This document shows, one piece after another, positions 26,865 through 36,469 of a stretch of 64,000 nt of DNA. Position 1 is the first letter of the stretch. Every line of letters starts with the position of its first letter. The DNA comes from an uncultured Bacteroidota bacterium (GTDB lineage: Bacteria; Bacteroidota; Bacteroidia; Chitinophagales; Chitinophagaceae): assembly GCA_903887415.1 (NCBI GenBank), contig CAISPO010000059.1, positions 88,252 through 152,251 of the forward strand. Direction: 5' to 3'. The translations under genes were made by a program, and so were the position numbers. Under the pieces are notes generated by a model. That model searched no databases. It was not told the DNA's origin and saw only the letters and a program-made list of their open reading frames with translations.

Positions 26865-28415
26865 CTAATAAACGCGCTCCACATTGGCAGTTGCCAGCAA
26901 TTCCGTTGCCAGGAAGGGAGCAAGGTAGGTGAGCCTCGATGCATTCTCTAACTGCCAGAAGTGGATGCGTTTGTTCACATTTCCGGCCAGTAGCGGCCCC
27001 ATGACATAGAGATTTGGCGCAGCTTCAAACTTTTCACTCACTTCAATGCCCTTGCCGGATAAATTCATCTTACAGAGGCCATTATTCACAATGTTGTACA
27101 GGAGTCGGGATGAAGATTGGTCCAGGTTATCAGATCCGCTGCAATTAATGATCGCCTTAAACGTGAGCGGATATGTTTGCAACTGACCGTTTGCATCCTG
27201 ATAATGTAACACAGCCCCATTGCCGGATGGCTCGGAATTAATGAACCTGCCTTTTATTACAGTTGCTTCTTCGGCATCTATTAATAATTGGGAAATACCC
27301 TTATATTCCGGCCCCGACCGCCGGAAACTATCGCGCAACTTAATACCGTGAATACAATAAAACTCTTTTTTTGCTTCTTCGCCCAGTGGCTCCATAAGGG
27401 CAAGCGTTGCGCTTATTACTGTTGCCACGTAATCCATGTTGGCACCGTTTTGCAATGCCAGCTTTATGTCGGCAGCGGCTGCATCCGAAAGCGTTTTTAT
27501 GGTATATTTTTCTCCGGCCTTTATTTTATCAATATTGGGCGTAGGATGTTCAGAAAGCACTTCGGTCGAAATATGTATCGGTAAGCTGCCGCTGGGAGAT
27601 ATGATAACTGTTTTGTTCACCAGCTTTCTAAGATGCGGCAAACCTTCCAGTAAGTAAAGCCACTCAATACTACTCGCATTAGACCCGATAATTAAAACAT
27701 TATTTCCGGCTTCGCTGCCTGTATTCTTTAACGAAGTCTCCAGCAATTTTGTATTTTCAACTACTGAGGGTTCGTATATATCATTGATATAAACAACAGC
27801 CTCTGCCTGGAGGTCGCACATTTTCCGGACCGGGGGCGAGCCTGCAGCAATAACCACCTTGCGGGAGGTAACGGTGGACTCAGAGAGATCCGGGTACTCC
27901 AGTGCAATTTCGTACAAGTCTTCCCCATTCATCCGTACGTCTGTTGCTTCAGCATGTATCAATTTCACTTCAGCAAGCTGTTTTTCCGCTGCTGCTTTTA
28001 TTAAGCTGGCTAGCTTTTGTTGCACATAATTACCAAATAAAAACCGCGGCACATACACCGTTTCCCAGTCTTCTTTGTCTATGAGCGGCAGGTTGTTATC
28101 CAGCCACCGGGCTGCTGTGATGCCGCCTTGCCCCCGGTACCAGGAAGACCAATCCTGCTTATTGCTTTTCAGCCATTCAAAGAATAGTGGCCTTTCTTTT
28201 TCATTGATGAAATCATAAACGCTGGTGATGGTAAGTGCGTTTACGGAAGATCGGGACCCGTATGGAACACCTTTCCAGAACTCATTGTTCTTTTCAATGA
28301 CGGCAATGGTGATCTTTTTACCGGCAGGGCTGTTTAATAGCCCACCCAATACCTCGATCAACGTAAGTGAGCTGGCCACTCCACTCCCAATCAGCGTAAT
28401 ATCTGCAACATCCAT
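26865..28415 (-). CDS. FAD/NAD(P)-binding oxidoreductase
   Basis: A 516-residue flavoprotein of the FAD-NAD(P)-binding (NAD_binding_9-like) group. It has an N-terminal dinucleotide fold (ITLIGSGVASSLTLIEVL, G-x-G-x-x-S), an acidic ribose-binding end IAVIEKN, a second region KVVIAAGSPPVRKM, and a late GTGxD-like region (FEAAPNLYVMGPLL). It starts nine bases after the FdtB-like aminotransferase gene, so they are cotranscribed. Such proteins are often annotated as hydroxylases or hydroxyacylglutathione-hydrolase-like; in a glycan cluster it could oxidise a sugar nucleotide or hydroxylate an amine. The exact reaction is unknown. Confidence 0.78.
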   Translation of the reverse strand: MDVADITLIGSGVASSLTLIEVLGGLLNSPAGKKITIAVIEKNNEFWKGVPYGSRSSVNALTITSVYDFINEKERPLFFEWLKSNKQDWSSWYRGQGGITAARWLDNNLPLIDKEDWETVYVPRFLFGNYVQQKLASLIKAAAEKQLAEVKLIHAEATDVRMNGEDLYEIALEYPDLSESTVTSRKVVIAAGSPPVRKMCDLQAEAVVYINDIYEPSVVENTKLLETSLKNTGSEAGNNVLIIGSNASSIEWLYLLEGLPHLRKLVNKTVIISPSGSLPIHISTEVLSEHPTPNIDKIKAGEKYTIKTLSDAAAADIKLALQNGANMDYVATVISATLALMEPLGEEAKKEFYCIHGIKLRDSFRRSGPEYKGISQLLIDAEEATVIKGRFINSEPSGNGAVLHYQDANGQLQTYPLTFKAIINCSGSDNLDQSSSRLLYNIVNNGLCKMNLSGKGIEVSEKFEAAPNLYVMGPLLAGNVNKRIHFWQLENASRLTYLAPFLATELLATANVERVY

Positions 28416-28424
28416 TGTAGTGCG

Positions 28425-29513
28425 TTAATTAAAATTATTTAAAGCCTCAATTACTTCCACTATCTCACTTTCGGTATGGCAAAAAGAACATGGAATACTC
28501 AATGTAGTATTATGTATCTCATCGGCAATAGGATACTCTTTGCCATTATACAGGTCTTTCAGCGCTTTCTGCCGGTGAGGGGGCACAGGATAGTGTATTA
28601 CAGTGCCAATACCTTTTTCCAGCAGGTATTGCTGCAGTTCATCGCGTTTCGGGTGGCGGATATTAAAGATGTGATACACATCATAAAAGTCATTGTTCTT
28701 AGCAGGTAAAATATATTGCGGTGATAAGTTGGCCAGGTATAGGTCCGCCAGTTTGTTGCGGTGGGCATTCATTTGGTTCAGGCGCTTTAGCTTCACGGTT
28801 AGGAAAGCTGCCTGCATTTCATCGAGCCGGTTATTGTAGCCCACTACATCATTGTAATACTTACGGTCAGAGCCATAGTTGCGCAATTGCCTTACCGCAT
28901 GGATGTGATCATCATCATTGCATATTATTCCGCCTGCATCTCCCAGTGCGCCCAGGTTTTTGGTAGGGTAAAAGCTAAAAGCACCAAACTCGCCAAACGT
29001 GCCCGCCAGTTTGCCTTTGTAGGTGCCGCCATGCGCCTGTGCACAATCTTCCACTAAAAACAAGCCGTGTTTTTGCTTGATGTCCATAATTGGTCCCATG
29101 TCACATAGCTTGCCATACAGATGCACTACTAGCAGCACTTTTGTTTTTGGCGTTATTACGGCCTCGATTTTAGTCGGGTCAATATTGTAAGTGCGGATAT
29201 CCGGCTCCACCAATACTGGTGTTAAGTTGCACGCAATGACGGACAGGATGCTGGCAATATAGGTGTTTGAGGGTACGATAACCTCGCTGCCTGCCGGCAG
29301 GTTCAGCGCTCTTAGCGCCAGGATCAAAGCATCGAGGCCATTCGAGATACCTGCACAGTGTTTTGCGCTATGATAGGCGGCAAATTCCTGTTCAAAAACC
29401 TCGAGCTGATGCCCAAGAATATAATGGCCTTTTTCCAGTACAGCATCAAATCCCGCCTTCAGCTCTGCTTCAAAGGGCTCGTTTAAACGTTTCAGGTTTT
29501 CGTATGGTATCAT
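28425..29513 (-). CDS. dTDP-sugar 3-aminotransferase, FdtB/QdtB-like (DegT/DnrJ/EryC1/StrS family)
   Basis: A 362-residue fold-type I PLP aminotransferase. The Schiff-base lysine is K185 in SFYPTKNLGALGDAG, and other family motifs are GISNGLDALILAL, VIVPSNTYIAS and VEDCAQAHGG. The close sequence pattern and the adjacent cupin gene (overlap of four bases, ATGA) point to FdtB, which aminates dTDP-3-keto-6-deoxyhexose at C3 to give Fuc3N or Qui3N. The order FdtA-FdtB is the same as in known clusters. The neighbouring formyltransferase or an unseen acetyltransferase would finish the sugar. Confidence 0.88.
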   Translation of the reverse strand: MIPYENLKRLNEPFEAELKAGFDAVLEKGHYILGHQLEVFEQEFAAYHSAKHCAGISNGLDALILALRALNLPAGSEVIVPSNTYIASILSVIACNLTPVLVEPDIRTYNIDPTKIEAVITPKTKVLLVVHLYGKLCDMGPIMDIKQKHGLFLVEDCAQAHGGTYKGKLAGTFGEFGAFSFYPTKNLGALGDAGGIICNDDDHIHAVRQLRNYGSDRKYYNDVVGYNNRLDEMQAAFLTVKLKRLNQMNAHRNKLADLYLANLSPQYILPAKNNDFYDVYHIFNIRHPKRDELQQYLLEKGIGTVIHYPVPPHRQKALKDLYNGKEYPIADEIHNTTLSIPCSFCHTESEIVEVIEALNNFN

Positions 29514-29878
29514 TGCGGAATTTGTGGTTCTATGTGGTTGTAATCGGAATGGTCGTAATTAGTTGACGAAACACCCATGAGTATTGCGCCGGGGCTGAAA
29601 TTATGTATCATGTGAAAATCATAAGGCTCCACGATCAGGCACTGGGTCCGGTCATTCAAAAAATACTCGGTTTTTGTTTTGCCATTGTTGATCATCACAT
29701 TGAAAGTGCCATAGACACAGAAAATAGCTTCCACTGTAATGTAATGGGAGTGGCCGCCGCGCTCTGCCTCGTTGCTTATTTCATCAATATAATACAGGCG
29801 CTTAATGTCGAAGGGTAAGATACCATCAACGGGTGTAAGGCGCCCACGTTCATCTGTAAACGTTTTTAAGCTAAGCAT
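29510..29878 (-). CDS. Sugar 3,4-ketoisomerase, FdtA/QdtA-like cupin
   Basis: A 122-residue cupin. Conserved features are DERGRLTPVDG at the start, IKRLYYIDEI, RGGHSHYITVEAIFCVYG (the two histidines in HSH belong to the active site of FdtA/QdtA) and IVEPYDFHMIHNF. The family isomerises dTDP-4-keto-6-deoxyglucose to a 3-keto sugar before amination by FdtB. It sits directly upstream of, and overlaps, the FdtB-like gene. Whether the product is the galacto (Fdt) or gluco (Qdt) form cannot be told from sequence alone. Confidence 0.88.
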   Translation of the reverse strand: MLSLKTFTDERGRLTPVDGILPFDIKRLYYIDEISNEAERGGHSHYITVEAIFCVYGTFNVMINNGKTKTEYFLNDRTQCLIVEPYDFHMIHNFSPGAILMGVSSTNYDHSDYNHIEPQIPQ

Positions 29879-29902
29879 GTAGGCTATAAGAAAAGTTTGA
29901 TG

Positions 29903-30748
29903 TTAGTGTTTATTTTTCTCGTCCAGTAAATTAAAAATATTTTCGTCTGTGTTTATGTCGAATTTCCGCCCGAAAATGCCATCCGATGCCATGATTCGGT
30001 CAAAATCGGCGGTAACAAATATATTGGGCCGGCTGCCTACCGGCGGCCAGTTGATGTAACGGTAATTGTTGTTTACTACCTGCGATTTAAAATGAGAGTG
30101 CATAATGATAGTTTGAAAAATAAACTCATCGCTGCCCCAGGTAAATCGTAAGAACCTTCTGAGTTTGGGATGGGAGTCTAGATATTCAACAACATACATT
30201 GCACAGTCCTGGCTCAATGTCCAGAAGGTTTCCTTTCCGCAAAGCTCCATATTGCCAGGGAATTTCCGTTTAGGTGCGATAAAGTTGACCGCCTGTTCCA
30301 GTCGGTGCCTTCCCCTGAAGTTAAAGTCATTAAAATGATATTTTTCTACCCTTGCCTTGGCCTCAGTCCATTCCGTGTTGAAATATTTGAACGACATAAA
30401 TTCCTTCCCGGTATTGCTGCGAAGAAAATCAGAAATATAGGCGGCAGATTTTATCGGGTAATCTTGTCCGCTAATGAGACTAATAAAGTCATATTTTTTG
30501 CCGGTAGCGTTAATTTCCCTAAGGCTATTCAGCGCAGCTTCCGCTGTGGTATAACCAGCCCACCGTATATCTATGCGTTTTTTAATAAAGTAAACATTGG
30601 GCATATCAAACAATTCTCGGTGTGTTTCCAGGTCAACTTTTATGTCCAGGTGGATGTAAAAATCGAAGTCGCCATTGTTCAGACTACTGATAAGCCGTTT
30701 AGTTTGATTGGGTGAAGTATAAGTTACAATTATTATAGCAAATTTCAC
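29903..30748 (-). CDS. GT14-type glycosyltransferase (Core-2/I-branching enzyme fold), copy 1
   Basis: A 281-residue enzyme of the beta-1,6-N-acetylglucosaminyltransferase/Branch family: FAIIIVTYTSPNQTKRLISSL, DFDFYIHLDIKVD, FISLISGQDYPIKSA, then FWTLSQDCAMYVVEY and TWGSDEFIFQTIIMHS. It lacks a signal anchor and is probably cytoplasmic, as are the bacterial members. Bacterial relatives transfer GlcNAc or xylose in surface glycans. It is followed 24 bases later by the FdtA-like gene and is a paralogue of the next gene upstream. Confidence 0.88.
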   Translation of the reverse strand: MKFAIIIVTYTSPNQTKRLISSLNNGDFDFYIHLDIKVDLETHRELFDMPNVYFIKKRIDIRWAGYTTAEAALNSLREINATGKKYDFISLISGQDYPIKSAAYISDFLRSNTGKEFMSFKYFNTEWTEAKARVEKYHFNDFNFRGRHRLEQAVNFIAPKRKFPGNMELCGKETFWTLSQDCAMYVVEYLDSHPKLRRFLRFTWGSDEFIFQTIIMHSHFKSQVVNNNYRYINWPPVGSRPNIFVTADFDRIMASDGIFGRKFDINTDENIFNLLDEKNKH

Positions 30749-30807
30749 TTCAGGGAAAGTTATTAGTGGTTATCCAAAAGTATAAAATTATTACGGAAAC
30801 AAAAGCA

Positions 30808-31650
30808 TCATTTAGTGGCCAAATTATCAAGGTAATCGAAAATTGCTGTGTCAACAGCAGCATCAAATTTTCGGGCGTAAAACTTCCCCGAATTTGCTAG
30901 TGTATCTGCATCGGCAATCGTTAAGGTACGTGGGCGAAAATCCGGTTGCAGTTCCACGTATCGCAAATTATCATTTACCAATTTGTCCCGAAGCGTGGAA
31001 TTACAAAGAATAATCTGAAAATATACTTCATCTACAGCCCAGGTCATCTTGAAAAAACGCTCTAATGCAGGGTGATCTTTCATATATTTAAAGATAAATA
31101 CAATACATTCAGGGGTGATAGTGAGCCACTGGGCGCGCCCATAAGCTGTTAACTTATAAGGCAATTTGCGGTTCGGCAACAGTTTGTTCATTAATGCCGC
31201 TAAATGATACCGTCCCGGAAAGCCATATTCACCAAGGTAGTAGTTGTTTATCCTTGCCTGCCCATGGTGCCAGTCATTGTAGATGGGCTCATACCACATA
31301 AAGGTTTTGCCGGTATTGGCAAACAGGAAGCGGTGTATGTTATCGGCTTTCTGAAGGGGGTAATCGTTTCCGCTTAACAGGTTTATATGTGTGTAATCAA
31401 TTCCCGTTTCTAATATTTCTTCCATTCCAATCACGGTGCACAATATGGTACTATATTCACCCCATGCTACTTTTATCCTTTTTTTTATGAAAAAAGTATT
31501 GGCGATGTCTTTGATGTGGTTGAAATCGGCTACATCTGTTTTGCTGTCTAAGTGAATATATACATCTGCATCCGGGTGGCTAAGGCGTTTTACCAGGCGC
31601 TCCAGTTGCATTGGGTTATTATGGGCTAAGATCAGATGTGCCAGTTTCAC
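30808..31650 (-). CDS. GT14-type glycosyltransferase (Core-2/I-branching enzyme fold), copy 2
   Basis: A 280-residue paralogue of the gene after it: LAHLILAHNNPMQLERLVKRL, ADVYIHLDSKTD, INLLSGNDYPLQKA, QWLTITPECIVFIFKY and TWAVDEVYFQIILCN. The shared layout but only moderate similarity suggests an old duplication with different donors or acceptors. It sits 14 bases after the RffA-like aminotransferase stop and is probably cotranscribed. Confidence 0.88.
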   Translation of the reverse strand: MKLAHLILAHNNPMQLERLVKRLSHPDADVYIHLDSKTDVADFNHIKDIANTFFIKKRIKVAWGEYSTILCTVIGMEEILETGIDYTHINLLSGNDYPLQKADNIHRFLFANTGKTFMWYEPIYNDWHHGQARINNYYLGEYGFPGRYHLAALMNKLLPNRKLPYKLTAYGRAQWLTITPECIVFIFKYMKDHPALERFFKMTWAVDEVYFQIILCNSTLRDKLVNDNLRYVELQPDFRPRTLTIADADTLANSGKFYARKFDAAVDTAIFDYLDNLATK

Positions 31651-31664
31651 GGTTTACTCTATGG

Positions 31665-32798
31665 TTATTGGCTGATTAAAGTTGTTACCACTCTGCTTAT
31701 ATCCGCGTCAGTTAGTTCATAAAACATAGGCAACCTGAACAAACAATCCGTGTAACGGTCTGTTTCAGGTAATTGCTCACCGTGATATTTAGATTCGTAA
31801 AAAGGGCTCTTGTGGAGGCTGAGATAGTGATATACAGAACTGATCCCATTTTTCTTGAGATGCTCGATGATCTCTGTGCGCTCAGCTAGGTTATTGCACA
31901 CCAGGTAAAACATATGCGCGTTGTTGGTGGCATACGAGGGTATTACCGGCAAAGAGAACCTGTCCTTAAAAGGTAATAATAATTCCTGGTATTTGTTCCA
32001 TATGGAAATTCGCTTCCTTTGAATATCTTCTACATTTTCCAGTTGGGCGTAAAGAAATGCGGCAATAATATCAGAAGGCAAAAAAGAGCTGCCAATATCG
32101 CACCAGCCGTATTTATCCACCTCGCCTCTGAAAAACTTGCTCCGGTTCGTGCCTTTTTCCCTGATAATTTCAGCCCTTTCGGCAAACTGCGGGTCATTTA
32201 CTACCAACATACCGCCTTCTCCCGACTGGATATTTTTGGTTTCGTGAAAAGAAAATGCAGACATGTGGCCGATGGAACCTAATGGTTTCCTGATGCCATC
32301 TTTGCCGGTGTAGTAGCTCTCTATACACTGGGCTGCATCTTCCACCACATACAAGCCATGCCTGCCGGCAATATCCATGATCTTGTCCATATCGCAGGCT
32401 ACGCCACCATAGTGTACTGGGACAATTGCTTTAGTGCGCTCTGTGATAAGGCTTTCTATCTGGTCTTCATCCATGCCTGGATGGTCTGTGCGGCTGTCGC
32501 AAAAAATAATATTGGCACCGCGCAAAACAAAGGCGGTGGCAGTGGACACAAAGGTGTAAGATGGCATAATGACCTCATCGCCCGGCTTAATGTTGAGAAG
32601 GATAGCGGCCATTTCAAGGGCGTCGGTGCAGGAAGAGGTTAACAGGCACTTATTAAAGCTGTATTTTTTTTCAAAAAAACCGTGACATTTCTTGGTAAAC
32701 ATACCATCACCCGAGATCTTTCCTGATTGCACTGCCTGGTATATGTAGTCAATTTCCTTACCGGTGAGGTATGGCTTATTAAATGGTATCTGCGACAT
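31665..32798 (-). CDS. rffA: dTDP-4-amino-4,6-dideoxygalactose transaminase (RffA/WecE)
   Basis: A 377-residue DegT/DnrJ/EryC1/StrS aminotransferase: IPFNKPYLTGKEIDYIYQAV at the start, SSCTDALEMAAILLNIKPGDEVIMPSYTFVST, VEDAAQCIESYY and the lysine K188 in SFHETKNIQSGEGG. This HETKNI...GEGG stretch is the RffA/WecE pattern rather than the FdtB one, so the cluster has two different sugar aminotransferases. It would make dTDP-Fuc4N from dTDP-4-keto-6-deoxyglucose. Genes for the donor (RmlA/RmlB) are not in the window. Confidence 0.9.
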   Translation of the reverse strand: MSQIPFNKPYLTGKEIDYIYQAVQSGKISGDGMFTKKCHGFFEKKYSFNKCLLTSSCTDALEMAAILLNIKPGDEVIMPSYTFVSTATAFVLRGANIIFCDSRTDHPGMDEDQIESLITERTKAIVPVHYGGVACDMDKIMDIAGRHGLYVVEDAAQCIESYYTGKDGIRKPLGSIGHMSAFSFHETKNIQSGEGGMLVVNDPQFAERAEIIREKGTNRSKFFRGEVDKYGWCDIGSSFLPSDIIAAFLYAQLENVEDIQRKRISIWNKYQELLLPFKDRFSLPVIPSYATNNAHMFYLVCNNLAERTEIIEHLKKNGISSVYHYLSLHKSPFYESKYHGEQLPETDRYTDCLFRLPMFYELTDADISRVVTTLISQ

Positions 32799-32924
32799 AT
32801 TTTTTTTATTAAATAGAAATTGCTGTTTTCAGGCGAGTTATTTAAAGCAGGCAAAGGTAGAAAAATATGGGTAATACCTATGGTTTTCAATATGGCCATG
32901 CAAAATTAATATAACAATAACTCA

Positions 32925-34256
32925 TCATTTCGTGGTCCTGTATTGCCGGATATTTTCTTTTATTTCCGCATATCCCGAGGAAAGGATGCCAGATATGGTA
33001 TAATCCAGGTGCTTACCTAACTGGTAATTGCCATAAATTATGGCTGTAATAATAACTATGTACGTGCAAAGCGCGGCCCCGTAAACATTGCCCAGCAAAG
33101 CAATCCCAATGTAGTCGAAAACGACTGTCAGCACAAGCATAATGAGTATTTTGTAAAAATTGATCTTCGTGTTGCGGGTAATATCAAGAGCAACGCCATT
33201 GAACCGGTCGAGGGGAAACAAAATTGATAATATCATGAACAGCCGGAGTGTATTAGCGGCGGCGCTGCCATGATACTTAACCCCGCCAAGGAAATTGATA
33301 GGTATATCTGCGAACAATACGGCGCAAATGATGATTGGTATCAACGCTATGGTAAGCATACCCGTATATTTTTTGAAGATACTGGTTGTTTTCAGTATGT
33401 CATTTTTATTAAAGGCAATTGCCATTTCCGACATTCCAGTAGTAAGGAAAGTGCGGATAGGCAGTTCCACAAAAGCAATGAATCGCAGCGCTAGGTTGTA
33501 AACGGCTACCTGCGCCGGCCCAAGCATAAAATTAATGATCCAGGTATCGGCATTGTTGAGCATTACGGCAATACTGGTTGTGCCCAATGTATATTTTCCA
33601 TAATGAAACAGCTCTGTCATGCATTCTTTCGAACGGTGAACAATGTACTTTATACCGGATAGGTTCCAAATAATGCCCATCGCACTTACGATGACGCTGG
33701 AAAGGAAGCTCCACAACAATACATGCCCTACGGTCATTTTGTGCAGCACTATCAGCATGGTATAGGCTACCAGCACCGAAACGCTTTTCATTATATTGTA
33801 CACGAACATTTTACGGTACTGTTCATCGGCCTGTAGTCGCCACAAAACAACATCTGAAGGCAGTGTGGCGAAAAAAGTGATACCTACCCATTTTATGCAA
33901 AGAATAAGCTCTTCATTATGGGTGTAAGGTAAAAACAATAACGCTCCGGCGTTAAGCGCCAGCGCCAGCAGGGATAAAGCAAGCCCCAAAAACCATACTG
34001 ACCCTAAAACAGTTGCAGCCCTTTGCGGGGTAGCGCCCGCATAAAATGTAATCGTGGCCGTACATAAAAAACCAGTTCGTGCCGAACCGCCTAAACTTAC
34101 AAACGACTGGACGAAAAAAAACACCCCGGCTGCTTCTATAGATAAATAATGAAACAGCAAATACCCGGTAGCGAAATTGGCAAGGAACACAAAGGCATTC
34201 ATCATCAGCACCACAAAGTGTTTATTATTCAGCCTGGAGAAATTCAGTTTGCTCAT
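32925..34256 (-). CDS. Oligosaccharide flippase (Wzx-like, MATE/MVF superfamily)
   Basis: A membrane protein of 443 residues if started at MSKLNFSRLNNKHF; the longer open frame from 34328 adds 24 residues that overlap the end of the lipoprotein gene and lack a conserved pattern. It shows about 12-14 hydrophobic helices, with charged loops at regular spacing and the typical first helix VLMMNAFVFLANFATGYLLFHYLS. Such proteins move lipid-linked oligosaccharide units across the inner membrane. With the truncated ligase/polymerase in another operon, it fits a Wzx/Wzy-type pathway. Confidence 0.85.
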   Translation of the reverse strand: MSKLNFSRLNNKHFVVLMMNAFVFLANFATGYLLFHYLSIEAAGVFFFVQSFVSLGGSARTGFLCTATITFYAGATPQRAATVLGSVWFLGLALSLLALALNAGALLFLPYTHNEELILCIKWVGITFFATLPSDVVLWRLQADEQYRKMFVYNIMKSVSVLVAYTMLIVLHKMTVGHVLLWSFLSSVIVSAMGIIWNLSGIKYIVHRSKECMTELFHYGKYTLGTTSIAVMLNNADTWIINFMLGPAQVAVYNLALRFIAFVELPIRTFLTTGMSEMAIAFNKNDILKTTSIFKKYTGMLTIALIPIIICAVLFADIPINFLGGVKYHGSAAANTLRLFMILSILFPLDRFNGVALDITRNTKINFYKILIMLVLTVVFDYIGIALLGNVYGAALCTYIVIITAIIYGNYQLGKHLDYTISGILSSGYAEIKENIRQYRTTK

Positions 34257-34314
34257 TGTATATTGTCCGTGGTAGCTCTCGTGAAAATAGTATTTTCTGC
34301 AACAAGGCAACCGC

Positions 34315-36309
34315 TTATTTACATTCAAAGGTTGTGACGAATATAGGAGTGCCGCTCACCGTGATCTCAGCTTTGCCTTTAATGGTCTTTATTTTTTCAA
34401 AGCCCATATTTGCGGCTCCGGCCGTTGGCGTATAAACATATGCATAAGGGGCACTCCCCAGGTCGAGTATATAGACTGCTGCATTGTTATCATCGGCTAC
34501 CAGCATATACATATCTGCGCTGTTGAAAGTGTAGTGGTCTGCAACAGGGTTTTTACTTATCGTTTCCTTAAAGGTGTATTCGCCAAAAAGTTTGTTGGCC
34601 TGGTATAAAAAATCTGCCGCAGGGCGCTTCGTTTTATTTTCGCCCATAAGCCCGCTTGTGGCATATCGGTCGTTTTTGCCGGGATTGTCGTCATACAATT
34701 CGTAGTAAAAAACTTTATGTACTCCGCTGCGGGCATATAGCAAGCTTGTTCTCAATATCCACTCAGCTTGTGTTTCAAGAGCAGTACGGTTGCCGGCTGC
34801 GGGTGCTTTTTGTATGCTGCCGGGGTTGATGTCGTAGCCGGCCTCGGTCACCCATACTGGCATATCCCCGGCATACTGGTGGGCCATCTGGATAAAGTCA
34901 TCTGCATATTTTCCGGTATTTGCTTCTTCAGGGGAAACGCCGGTAGTTTGTTTTTTGGATGGGTCTGCACTGGCGTCATTGGCATAAAAGTGATAGTTGA
35001 TGATATCCCATGGATAATCAATTGTCCCATCCGGTCTCAGTCCCCTGTGCTCCTTGCTCCAGTCTATCATGCCGCGCACATAGTCCGTAGATGGCCTGGC
35101 AAGGCCGGCCATCACTACCTTCATTAATGGGTCAGCATTTTTTACGCCCACGCCTGGCCCCATTGTATTTTTGTTGCCATCATAAAATGCAGAAAGATTG
35201 GCGGCATACTCGCGGCCTGTCTGGTATGCCTTGCGGCCCTTCCACCATTTGTCACGTTCATTGTCGCACTCTATATAACTGATGAAACCAAGGCCTGTGC
35301 GTACTTGATTGTCCTTTTTTAAAGTAAGCAATGAGCGGTCAATGTTTTTGTTATTCCCATATCGGGCAGCATATTGAAATGCAACCTTCGCCTGCTCTTT
35401 ATAAGATGTCGGATCTGAAGGATCTTTGCCATAGCGCATAGGTATGTTCTCATTATTTTGATCAGCGGCAGGGTAGGTTTTCTCCAGCCATTTTGGTATA
35501 GTTTTAAGGCAAGCCAGCACTTCTATTTTGTTGGCCTTGCACCATTGGTATATGGTGTCATAATTCCAACTGCCGTTATACGTGGGGCTAAATGCGTACT
35601 GACCCTCGACCCCTTCCAGTTTCTCCCAATCCATATAGTGCCGGACACCGGTAAAATTTTTTATAGCCGCGAGTCTGGCTGGATCCAGGTTGCCCGGATC
35701 CGTTGGCTTTTCAAAATCCCATTCAAATGCATTGATACCAAAGAAATTTTTAAGTGGCACGTGTTTAACTACTGCTTTAGAAACAGGAGTGGGTGGGGTA
35801 TAGCCGCCATAAAATTCCAGTTCACCCGGAAAGTTGCCCCAGGTGTTTATGACCAGGTAACGAATATCGGCTACCGGTTTGCCCAGCGCATATATCCCTG
35901 GTTTCGCTGGGTCAGGCCCTACCCATTCATTATATCTCGATCCGGTAAACACCGCGATGGGCAACTTTTTCCAGTCACCGAGTATAGCATAGATGGTCAT
36001 TGGGTGCTCTGCATCAGCGCCTTCGCCGTCAAACATTTTTATGCTGTCTATCGTGATTTTTTCACCAGGTAATATGGGATAATAAGCATCGTAATTTTTC
36101 AGGATCATCCCATAGCCCGTATTCACTCTGTCATAGGCACGATTGTTAAAAAGAGCCTCCAGCCCCGTTGATGTATTATTAAGCTGGTACCATCTGCCCG
36201 CATCAATCGGTATCTTACCAGGCTGATGATAATCGCGGGTATCATCCTGAGAGCATCCGGTGAGGCAATATAAAACAAGCAGGAAAGTGAACATTGATGT
36301 TTTCATCAT
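34315..36309 (-). CDS. Lipoprotein with a clan GH-A-like glycosidase domain
   Basis: A 664-residue lipoprotein: MMKTSMFTFLLVLYCLTGC with the lipobox cysteine at residue 19. The N-terminal ~170 residues look like a jelly-roll; then a TIM-barrel follows (FFGINAFEWDFEKP ... GVRHYMDWEKLEG ... FISYIECDNERDKWW ... MPVWVTEAGYD). The glutamates in CDNE and VTEAG fit the acid/base and nucleophile positions of clan GH-A. A C-terminal beta domain completes it. It probably trims or remodels polysaccharide at the cell surface. The 11 extra upstream codons (from 36342) lie before the signal peptide, so the start at 36309 is preferred. The exact GH family is not known to me. Confidence 0.72.
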   Translation of the reverse strand: MMKTSMFTFLLVLYCLTGCSQDDTRDYHQPGKIPIDAGRWYQLNNTSTGLEALFNNRAYDRVNTGYGMILKNYDAYYPILPGEKITIDSIKMFDGEGADAEHPMTIYAILGDWKKLPIAVFTGSRYNEWVGPDPAKPGIYALGKPVADIRYLVINTWGNFPGELEFYGGYTPPTPVSKAVVKHVPLKNFFGINAFEWDFEKPTDPGNLDPARLAAIKNFTGVRHYMDWEKLEGVEGQYAFSPTYNGSWNYDTIYQWCKANKIEVLACLKTIPKWLEKTYPAADQNNENIPMRYGKDPSDPTSYKEQAKVAFQYAARYGNNKNIDRSLLTLKKDNQVRTGLGFISYIECDNERDKWWKGRKAYQTGREYAANLSAFYDGNKNTMGPGVGVKNADPLMKVVMAGLARPSTDYVRGMIDWSKEHRGLRPDGTIDYPWDIINYHFYANDASADPSKKQTTGVSPEEANTGKYADDFIQMAHQYAGDMPVWVTEAGYDINPGSIQKAPAAGNRTALETQAEWILRTSLLYARSGVHKVFYYELYDDNPGKNDRYATSGLMGENKTKRPAADFLYQANKLFGEYTFKETISKNPVADHYTFNSADMYMLVADDNNAAVYILDLGSAPYAYVYTPTAGAANMGFEKIKTIKGKAEITVSGTPIFVTTFECK

Positions 36310-36469
36310 TGCCCTTTCTGAGAATGTTTTTATTATTACCATAGTTGGTGCAATATCCGGCTTTTTTCTGCGAAAGCAAACAGAGAGGAAAATATAGAAA
36401 GTGAGAGACAGCGGCTTTCCTAAAGTTCTTAAACCGGTGTTTCAGTTTTACCAAGATACTGCCGTAACA

